From: JAQTNA01 sp043743785 | GTDB lineage: Bacteria; Pseudomonadota; Gammaproteobacteria; Burkholderiales; Rhodocyclaceae | Length of the DNA stretch: 24,677 nt | Assembly (NCBI GenBank): GCA_043743785.1 | Contig: JAYTVW010000112.1 | Span: forward strand, 1-24,677 | Direction of reading: 5' to 3' | In this document: positions 16,751 to 22,286 of the stretch, one piece after another | Layout of the letters: each line of letters opens with the position of its first letter | Numbering within the stretch: position 1 is the stretch's first letter | Program-made: the position numbers and the translations under genes | Notes under the pieces: generated by a model | Databases searched by the model: none | What the model saw: the letters and a program-made list of their open reading frames with translations, nothing else | Told to the model about the DNA's origin: nothing

Positions 16751-16895
16751 AAAAATCAGTTTGAAGCGCCGAGGCGCCGAGACGCGGAGGAAGACAAGGT
16801 CTTGATAGGGTCTCACCCGTTTGCCGAGATATCCATTGCTTACGCTATGTTTGAACTCTCGGCGCCTCTGCGCCTCGGCGTTTAGAAAACTGCTT
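16751..16895. repeat. Palindromic intergenic element, copy D (inverted)
   Basis: Arms at 16751-16790 and 16856-16895 flank a 65-nt core. The left arm (CGCCGAGGCGCCGAGACGCG) matches the reverse complement of the right arm of copies A and E. The right arm matches the reverse complement of their left arm. This copy is therefore in the opposite orientation. It sits in the divergent spacer between the histidine phosphatase and aroG. Confidence 0.82.
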
Positions 16896-17003
16896 CCAGG
16901 TTCAATGGAGCGCGTTCGACCGGGTAGACTCACCCGCCAGCAGCGAAAACCGCCCCATGATAGCAAACGCTGCCGCCTAGCCAAAAAACCTGCCGCACAC
17001 AGC

Positions 17004-17034
17004 ATGACGACAGGCGCCGGTCTTCGGCTAAAAT
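17004..17034 (+). promoter_or_regulatory. Weak candidate promoter of aroG
   Basis: TAAAAT (17029-17034) is a fair -10. ATGACG (17004-17009) is a poor -35 at 19 bp. A 7-bp inverted repeat ACAGGCG (17010-17016) / CGCCTGT (17047-17053) brackets the -10 and could be an operator or leader hairpin. Pattern match only. Confidence 0.3.
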
Positions 17035-17079
17035 GCCGGGTTTCGCCGCCTGTGGCGCGGTGCTTTTTCCCGAGACATC

Positions 17080-18165
17080 ATGAGCGCACTCCAAAAGTCC
17101 CCCGTCGACGACACCCGCATCAAGGAAATCATGGAGTTGGCGCCGCCGTCCCATGTACTGCGGGAATTCCCTGCCACGGCCATGTCGGAGGCTACCACCG
17201 TCGCGGCACGCCAGGCCATGCACCGCATCCTGCACGGTGCGGACGACCGCATGGTGGTGGTGATAGGCCCCTGCTCCATCCATGACTACGACGCCGCCAT
17301 TGAGTACGCGAAAAAGCTCGCTGTCGAAGCGACGCGCCTGAAGGACGACCTGCTGGTGGTCATGCGCGTGTATTTCGAGAAGCCGCGCACCACCGTGGGC
17401 TGGAAGGGCCTCATCAACGACCCCTACCTGGACAACAGCTTCAAGATCAATGACGGCCTGCGGCTCGCCCGGCGCCTGCTGTGGGAGATCAATGAACTGG
17501 GCCTGCCCGCTGGCAGCGAGTACCTGGACATGATCACGCCCCAGTACGTGGCGGACCTCATCAGCTGGGGCGCCATTGGCGCCCGCACCACCGAATCCCA
17601 GGTGCACCGGGAACTGGCCTCCGGCCTGTCCTGCCCGGTGGGCTTCAAGAACGGCACGGACGGCAACATCCGTATCGCCGTGGACGCCATCCGCGCCGCT
17701 GCGGCGCCCCACCATTTTCTCTCCGTCACCAAGGCCGGTCATTCCGCCATCGTCGCCACCACCGGCAACGAGGATTGCCACGTCATCCTGCGGGGTGGCA
17801 GCAGCGGGCCGAACTATGATGCCGCCAGCGTGGACGCCGCCTGCAAGGACCTGGCCAAGGCCGGCCTCGCCTCCCGCATCATGATCGATTTCTCCCACGC
17901 CAACTGCAACAAGCAGTTCAAGCGCCAGATCGAAGTGGCCCGGGATGTGGCCGCCCAGATGGCCGCTGGCGACGAACGCATCATCGGCGCCATGGTCGAA
18001 TCCCATCTGCTGGAAGGCCGCCAGGACCTGGTGCCCGGCAAGCCGCTGGAGCATGGCAAGAGCATCACGGACCCCTGCATCGGTTGGAAAGACAGCCTCG
18101 CCACCCTGGACATCCTGGCGGCCGCCGTACGCGCCCGCCGCCTGGCCCGGGCCGACAAGGAGTAA
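17080..18165 (+). CDS. aroG: 3-Deoxy-7-phosphoheptulonate synthase, class I (AroG type)
   Basis: Condenses phosphoenolpyruvate with erythrose 4-phosphate to DAHP, the first committed step of the shikimate pathway; cytoplasmic. The 361-residue length is normal for the AroF/G/H type. Expected metal ligands are C65 (VIGPCSIHD), H273 (DFSHANCNK), E307 (MVESHL) and D331 (TDPCIGW). R96 and K101 in MRVYFEKPRTT, and the block SWGAIGARTTESQVHRELAS, form the substrate site. Close resemblance to the E. coli phenylalanine-sensitive enzyme suggests feedback control by an aromatic amino acid, but which one cannot be told from the sequence alone. The Shine-Dalgarno is weak (CGAGA). It stands alone after a repeat-filled spacer. 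The downstream cyclic-nucleotide-binding gene begins 66 nt later. Confidence 0.96.
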   Translation: MSALQKSPVDDTRIKEIMELAPPSHVLREFPATAMSEATTVAARQAMHRILHGADDRMVVVIGPCSIHDYDAAIEYAKKLAVEATRLKDDLLVVMRVYFEKPRTTVGWKGLINDPYLDNSFKINDGLRLARRLLWEINELGLPAGSEYLDMITPQYVADLISWGAIGARTTESQVHRELASGLSCPVGFKNGTDGNIRIAVDAIRAAAAPHHFLSVTKAGHSAIVATTGNEDCHVILRGGSSGPNYDAASVDAACKDLAKAGLASRIMIDFSHANCNKQFKRQIEVARDVAAQMAAGDERIIGAMVESHLLEGRQDLVPGKPLEHGKSITDPCIGWKDSLATLDILAAAVRARRLARADKE

Positions 18166-18231
18166 GTCGATTCCGGCAGCCGCCTAAGACCTTCGTATAG
18201 GGGGGGCTTACACCTTTCCGGCAAGGGGGGT

Positions 18232-18801
18232 ATGGTGGTGACTTCGCTGCCGGTGCAGATTGAGAAGGAGACAGGGGTGGTACCGGATTCCTACGCAACA
18301 GATCGCTTTCGCGACTTGCTCTACCTGGGGGACGGACTGCCCTTCGCCGGGCGTATCCGGGACGTGATCGGTCACCATCGTCTGTTCGGCGGCTTCCGCC
18401 AGGACGATATCCTGCGCTTGGCCCCCCATCTGGCCTGCTACCGGGCACCCGCCGGCACCCACATCCTGCACGAGGGCGAACCGGGCAATTTCCTGCTGCT
18501 GCTCATCAGTGGCCTGGTGCACGTCATGAAGCGGGACAGCGCCGGGCTCAACAAGAGCATCGGCGTGGTGGGCCCAGGTCATACCCTGGGAGAAATGTCC
18601 ATGGTGGACGGCAAGCCCCGCTCCGCCAGTTGCGTGGCCGCGGACGACTCCGTCTTCGCCGTGCTGGACCGGGCCAGTTTCTCACGCCTGCTGGACGACG
18701 ACCCTCGGGTCGCCAACAAGATCCTGCTGGATATCGCCCATCTCCTGTCACAACGCCTGCGGGATGCCGACGTGCAGATCGTCGATTACCTCGACGTGTG
18801 A
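18232..18801 (+). CDS. Cyclic nucleotide-binding domain protein without HTH
   Basis: A 189-residue protein consisting mainly of a CRP-type cyclic nucleotide-binding fold. The beta-roll spans about 60-150. It includes HEGEPGNFLLLLISGLVHV and the phosphate-binding cassette GEMSMVDGKPRSASCVA, which keeps the glutamate and arginine expected to bind a cyclic nucleotide. A short helical tail (RVANKILLDIAHLLSQRL) ends the protein where CRP would continue into its DNA-binding domain. No helix-turn-helix is present, so it is more likely a sensor acting by protein contact than a transcription factor. The start is uncertain: ATG 18232 has AAGGGGGG only about 1-3 nt away, while an in-frame GTG at 18277 has AAGGAG at a 6-nt spacing and would give 174 residues. 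Confidence 0.85.
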   Translation: MVVTSLPVQIEKETGVVPDSYATDRFRDLLYLGDGLPFAGRIRDVIGHHRLFGGFRQDDILRLAPHLACYRAPAGTHILHEGEPGNFLLLLISGLVHVMKRDSAGLNKSIGVVGPGHTLGEMSMVDGKPRSASCVAADDSVFAVLDRASFSRLLDDDPRVANKILLDIAHLLSQRLRDADVQIVDYLDV

Positions 18802-18806
18802 AGATC

Positions 18807-18868
18807 AGTGAAAAGTGAAATTTCCGCGCCTGCGGCGCGCCGCCTTACCCACTTTCCACTTTCCACTT
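18807..18868. repeat. AT-armed hairpin with GC tip
   Basis: Left AGTGAAAAGTGAAA (18807-18820) and right ACTTTCCACTTTCCACTT (18851-18868, itself a tandem of ACTTTCC units) are imperfect inverse complements. Between them GCGCC-TGC-GGCGC (18826-18838) forms a perfect small hairpin. It occupies the gap between two genes on the same strand and could end the upstream transcript. Confidence 0.5.
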
Positions 18869-18872
18869 CCCC

Positions 18873-18878
18873 TATAAT
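18873..18878 (+). promoter_or_regulatory. Candidate -10 element of the FKBP gene
   Basis: A perfect TATAAT lies 27 nt before the FKBP start codon. No good -35 is found at 16-18 bp; the region is the ACTTTCC tandem. Transcription would start near 18885. Confidence 0.45.
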
Positions 18879-18905
18879 TCGCTCTTTTCGCGCCAAGGAA
18901 TTCCC

Positions 18906-19250
18906 ATGACCACCACCACCACCGCCAGCGGCCTCGTCATTGAGGACGTCACCGTCGGCCAGGGCGATTGCGCCACCGCCGGCAAGTACGTCTCCGTGCA
19001 TTACACCGGTTTGCTGACCAACGGCGCCAAGTTCGACTCCAGCAAGGATCGCAATGAGCCCTTCCAGTTTCCCCTGGGCATGGGCCGCGTCATCAAGGGC
19101 TGGGACGAAGGCGTGCAGGGCATGCAGCCCGGCGGCGTCCGGAAGCTGACCATTCCGCCGGAACTGGGCTATGGCGCCCGCGGAGCCGGCGGCGTCATCC
19201 CGCCGAATGCCACTCTGGTCTTCGAAGTCGAACTCCTTGAAATCCTCTGA
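18906..19250 (+). CDS. FKBP-type peptidyl-prolyl cis-trans isomerase
   Basis: Catalyses cis-trans isomerisation of proline bonds and assists protein folding. The protein is a single 114-residue FKBP domain with the active-site segments in order: VSVHYTGLLTNGAKFDSS (about 29-46), PFQFPLGMGRVIKGWDEGV (about 52-70), KLTIPPELGYGARGAGG (about 80-96) and IPPNATLVFEVELLEI. There is no signal peptide or chaperone insert, so it is cytoplasmic and of the minimal type rather than SlyD-like. AAGGAA (18895-18900) lies 5 nt before the ATG. Its last codons overlap the start region of the pseudouridine synthase gene in another frame, which implies coupling of the two. Confidence 0.93.
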   Translation: MTTTTTASGLVIEDVTVGQGDCATAGKYVSVHYTGLLTNGAKFDSSKDRNEPFQFPLGMGRVIKGWDEGVQGMQPGGVRKLTIPPELGYGARGAGGVIPPNATLVFEVELLEIL

Positions 19251-19995
19251 GCCTCAGGGCGCCGAAGGCGCGCCGGTCAGAGTTTCCAAGCTGCTGTCCG
19301 AACAGGGTTTGTGCTCCCGCCGGGAGGCGGATCGCTACATCGAGCAGGGCTGGGTCTTCGTAGACGGTGAGCGCATCACGGAACTGGGTGCCCGCGCCCT
19401 CCCCGGACAAAAGGTCACGCTCAATGCACGGGCCAAGGGTGAGCAGCAAAAGCTGGCCACGATCCTGCTGAACAAGCCCATCGGCTATGTCTCCGGCCAG
19501 GCGGAAAGCGGCCACAAGCCGGCCGTGACCCTGTTCCTCGCCAACAATCAGTTTCCCCCGGAAGGCCCGCCGCCCTTCCGCCCGGAACACGTGCGCGGCC
19601 TGGCCCCGGCGGGACGCCTGGACATCGACTCCACCGGACTCCTCATCCTGACCCAGGACGGCCGCATCGCCAAGCAGCTCATCGGCGAGGATTCCGACGT
19701 GGAGAAGGAGTACCTGGTGCGGGTGCAGGGCAAGCTGCCGGAGAACGGGCTGCGCCTCCTGAACCATGGCCTGAGCCTGGATGGAAAGGCCCTGCGGCCG
19801 GCCCGGGTGGTCTGGCAGAACGAGGACCAGCTGCGCTTCATCCTTAAGGAAGGCAAGAAGCGCCAGATCCGCCGCATGTGCGAACTGGTGGGCCTGAAGG
19901 TGGTGGGCCTGAAGCGCGTGCGCATCGGCAAGGTAACGCTGGGGGACCTGCCCCTGGGTCAGTGGCGCTACCTGCGGGAAGACGAACGGTTCTAG
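19207..19995 (+). CDS. 23S rRNA pseudouridine synthase, RluF-like (RsuA/RluB/E/F family)
   Basis: Converts a specific uridine in rRNA to pseudouridine. With this start, the 262 residues contain an N-terminal S4 RNA-binding domain (VRVSKLLSEQGLCSRREADRY, split near 24-44) and a catalytic domain. The catalytic aspartate is D139 in AGRLDIDSTGLLILTQDG. The C-terminal motif RQIRRMCELVGLKVVGLKR (219-237) is typical of the family. Similarity in these blocks and the S4 opening favours RluF-like over RluB or RsuA, but the target site is inference. The start is uncertain: ATG 19207 overlaps the FKBP gene by 44 nt, TTG 19237 would overlap by only 14 nt, and the conserved part begins near residue 24 either way. 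A perfect palindrome and a terminator follow. Confidence 0.87.
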   Translation: MPLWSSKSNSLKSSEPQGAEGAPVRVSKLLSEQGLCSRREADRYIEQGWVFVDGERITELGARALPGQKVTLNARAKGEQQKLATILLNKPIGYVSGQAESGHKPAVTLFLANNQFPPEGPPPFRPEHVRGLAPAGRLDIDSTGLLILTQDGRIAKQLIGEDSDVEKEYLVRVQGKLPENGLRLLNHGLSLDGKALRPARVVWQNEDQLRFILKEGKKRQIRRMCELVGLKVVGLKRVRIGKVTLGDLPLGQWRYLREDERF

Positions 19996-20017
19996 CCGCT
20001 TGTCTATCTCAGCCAAC

Positions 20018-20078
20018 CTGTAGGGGCGAATTTATTCGCCCGACGAACGCCCAAGGGCGAATAAATTCGCCCCTACAG
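20018..20078. repeat. Perfect 24-bp inverted repeat
   Basis: Arms 20018-20041 and 20055-20078 are exact inverse complements around a 13-nt loop. The arms contain GTAGGGGCGAATTTATTCGC, a motif that recurs as a dispersed repeat in many proteobacteria. It lies just after the pseudouridine synthase gene and immediately before the bidirectional terminator. Confidence 0.9.
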
Positions 20079-20082
20079 ATAC

Positions 20083-20108
20083 AAAAAAGCCCCTCGCGGG
20101 GCTTTTTT
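20083..20108. terminator. Bidirectional terminator
   Basis: An 11-bp perfect stem (AAAAAAGCCCC / GGGGCTTTTTT) with a TCGC loop has A- and T-runs on either side. It therefore works for the rightward pseudouridine synthase gene and for the leftward ComEA-like gene that ends at 20127. Confidence 0.92.
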
Positions 20109-20126
20109 GTTGGGCGTGAGGCTGAC

Positions 20127-20705
20127 TTACTTCTTTTCTTCAGCCTTCTTTGCATCCTTGGGGGCGGGCTTTTCGTCCGCCTTGACAACCTTCTTGTCGT
20201 CCTTGGCAAGCTTCTTGTCGTCGGCCTTCTTGTCGTCCTTCTTGGCTTCCGGCTTCTTGTCGGCAGCCTTCACGTCGGCCTTCTTTTCCTCGGCCTTGGC
20301 GGGCGCAGCGGCCTTGGCTGCGGGCTTGGCTTCGTCCTTCTTCACGGCCACGGGCGCGGCGGCAGGCTTGGCATCCTTGGCATCCTTGGCATCCTTCGCA
20401 GGAGCGGCAGCGGGGGCGGCGGGCTTAGCGGCGGGGGACTTGGCGGCGGCAGCACCAGACACGGTGGCTTCGGCGCGCAGGCCATCGATGGTGGCCTTGC
20501 CGATGCCCTTGACGTTGCTCAGGTCATCCACGCTCTTGAAGGCACCGTTCTTCTGGCGGTATTCGACGATGGCCTTGGCCTTGACCGGGCCGATGCCCTT
20601 GAGCTTGTCCAGTTCGGCTTCCGACGCGGAATTGATATCCACGGCGGCGAAGGCGGAGCCAATGAAGGCAAACAGGAATGCAAACAGCAGCAGGAATTTC
20701 TTCAT
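20127..20705 (-). CDS. ComEA-like helix-hairpin-helix protein with long Lys/Ala/Asp tail
   Basis: An exported DNA-binding-type protein. The 192 residues split into a signal peptide (1-20, MKKFLLLFAFLFAFIGSAFA), a ComEA-type double helix-hairpin-helix domain (about 21-82) and a low-complexity tail (about 84-192). The HhH hairpins are KLKGIGPVKAKAIVEYR and NVKGIGKATIDGLR, and the opening VDINSASEAELDKL is classic for the family. In transforming bacteria such proteins bind incoming double-stranded DNA in the periplasm. The tail is almost all Lys, Ala, Asp/Glu and Pro (32 Lys and 21 Asp/Glu in the last 108 residues), like a histone-H1-type extension. The start at 20705 follows GGAGA at 7 nt; the frame upstream is shadow. 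No other competence gene is in the window. Confidence 0.87.
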   Translation of the reverse strand: MKKFLLLFAFLFAFIGSAFAAVDINSASEAELDKLKGIGPVKAKAIVEYRQKNGAFKSVDDLSNVKGIGKATIDGLRAEATVSGAAAAKSPAAKPAAPAAAPAKDAKDAKDAKPAAAPVAVKKDEAKPAAKAAAPAKAEEKKADVKAADKKPEAKKDDKKADDKKLAKDDKKVVKADEKPAPKDAKKAEEKK

Positions 20706-20859
20706 GAAGGATTCTCCGGTGAGAAGGAGCGCGGAATCCGGCTCCGGGTATCGGCACGCGAAAGGCGCCCTCTGATAACGCACGGCACGCCAGGAAGATG
20801 ACAGAGGCCTCCGCAGGCAGCATGCCCGGCGCGGAAAGCGCCCCTCAGCGCTTGCGATG

Positions 20860-21014
20860 AAAAACTCAGTTTGAAACGCCGAGGCGCAGAGGCGCTGAGA
20901 AATCAAAGCCTTGTTGCGTATATGCCAAGCTCCCGGAGTGTGAGTAGCCCAGAACGCAAGAGTGCTGGTTTTTCCTCCGCGTCTCGGCGCCTCGGCGTTT
21001 AATCAACTGATTTT
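20860..21014. repeat. Palindromic intergenic element, copy E
   Basis: Arms at 20860-20902 and 20969-21014 extend over more than 40 nt each, with a 66-nt core. The outer flanks also pair: CTCAGTTTGAAACGCC on the left against GGCGTTTAATCAACTGA on the right. This is the best-preserved copy. It lies between the HD-GYP gene stop and the ComEA-like gene promoter region. Confidence 0.83.
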
Positions 21015-21025
21015 CACAGCCCCTC

Positions 21026-22120
21026 TCAGGCCGGGTCGGAATGGCGGCGGGCGATGGCGCAGAAGGTTTCGAAGTCCGCCAGGAAGGCCTCGGCGATGTC
21101 GGGATCGAAGTGGGTGCCCTGGCCGGCCCGGATGAGTTCCCGGGCCGCATCGAAACTCATGGGCGCCTTGTATGGCCGGGGCGAAATCAGGGCGTCGAAA
21201 ACATCGGCCAAGGCCATCAGCCGGGCCGAGAGGGGAATATCTTCGCCCGCCAAGGCGTCCGGGTAGCCGCTGCCGTCCCATTTCTCGTGGTGCCAATGGG
21301 CGATTTCCTTGGCCAGGGCAAGAAATGCCACGGGCCGGGAGGCGTCCCGTTCGGCCATTTCGATAGCCTCGGAACCCAGCCGGGCGTGGGTGCGCATGAT
21401 GGTCCACTCGTCCGGCGTGAGGGGACCGGGTTTCTGCAGGATGGCGTCCGGAACGCCTACCTTGCCGATGTCGTGCAAAGGCGCGGAACGGGTCAGCAGG
21501 TTGATGTAATTCCCGCTCAGGTAGCCGGAAAACCGCCGATGGGGCTTCATGCGCAGAGCCAGTTCCTGCACATACCCTTGGGTGCGCAGGATGTGGTTGC
21601 CGGTTTCCCGGTCCCGCGTCTCCGCCAGGTGGGCCAGTGCCCGGATGCTGACTTCCTGAGTGATTTCGTTTTCCGCCATGCGTCGGGCGATTTCCCCTTC
21701 GAGCCAGCTATTGTGACCGGCCAGTCGGTCCCGGGCGCTCTTCAGCTCCAGCTGGGTGCGTACCCGGGCCAGCAGAATGGCCGGAACGATGGGCTTGGTA
21801 ATGTAGTCCAGGGCACCCACGTCCAGGCCATGCAGCTCCGCTTCCGTGCTATCCATGGCGGTGACGAAAATGACCGGGATGGCACGGGTGGCGGGGTCGG
21901 CCCGCAGCCGCTCGAAAACCTGGTAGCCATCCATCTCCGGCATCATCACATCCAGCAGGATCAGGTCGGGGTACGGGGGAGTAATGACAATGCGCAGGGC
22001 TTTCGCGCCGGAGTTGGCGGCCCTGACCCGGTAGAGGGGCTGCAACAACTCCCCGAGAACCGCGAGGTTCTCAGGCACGTCATCCACGATCAACAGAGTT
22101 GCTGTCTTTGCCGCCTGCAT
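21026..22120 (-). CDS. Response regulator with HD-GYP phosphodiesterase domain
   Basis: A two-component output protein expected to hydrolyse cyclic di-GMP. The 364 residues contain an N-terminal receiver domain (about 8-122) with acidic pocket DD (13-14), phosphoacceptor D57 in LILLDVMMPEMDG, T88 and K109. A coiled linker follows (about 125-165). The C-terminal HD-GYP domain (about 166-355) keeps the metal and signature residues: H176, HD (216-217) in PLHDIGKVGVPD, H245, HH (277-278) and the GYP loop in DGSGYP (285-287). Nothing essential looks missing. The start at 22120 (MQAAKTATLLIVDD) is chosen because the receiver fold begins there; GGGA lies 5 nt upstream. The hybrid kinase gene lies 166 nt upstream on the same strand, probably in one transcript. 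Confidence 0.95.
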   Translation of the reverse strand: MQAAKTATLLIVDDVPENLAVLGELLQPLYRVRAANSGAKALRIVITPPYPDLILLDVMMPEMDGYQVFERLRADPATRAIPVIFVTAMDSTEAELHGLDVGALDYITKPIVPAILLARVRTQLELKSARDRLAGHNSWLEGEIARRMAENEITQEVSIRALAHLAETRDRETGNHILRTQGYVQELALRMKPHRRFSGYLSGNYINLLTRSAPLHDIGKVGVPDAILQKPGPLTPDEWTIMRTHARLGSEAIEMAERDASRPVAFLALAKEIAHWHHEKWDGSGYPDALAGEDIPLSARLMALADVFDALISPRPYKAPMSFDAARELIRAGQGTHFDPDIAEAFLADFETFCAIARRHSDPA

Positions 22121-22286
22121 TGTGTCCCGCCGGAGGCAGGGCGATGCCGCCACTGCCGAAAATAGCCATTCGGCCGTTAACGGCGCATGCGAAGCTTTCT
22201 TGAGGAGGCGGGAACCCGGCTGCGGCAACATCCTTCTTGTGTCGGGTGAAGGCCGACCTACTACAGGAAGGCTTTGCCCGGACAGT

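Noticed and set aside
20107..20775. Alanine/leucine-rich plus-strand frame opposite the ComEA-like gene
   Set aside because: Mirror of the Lys/Ala codon runs of the real gene; low complexity and no start signal.
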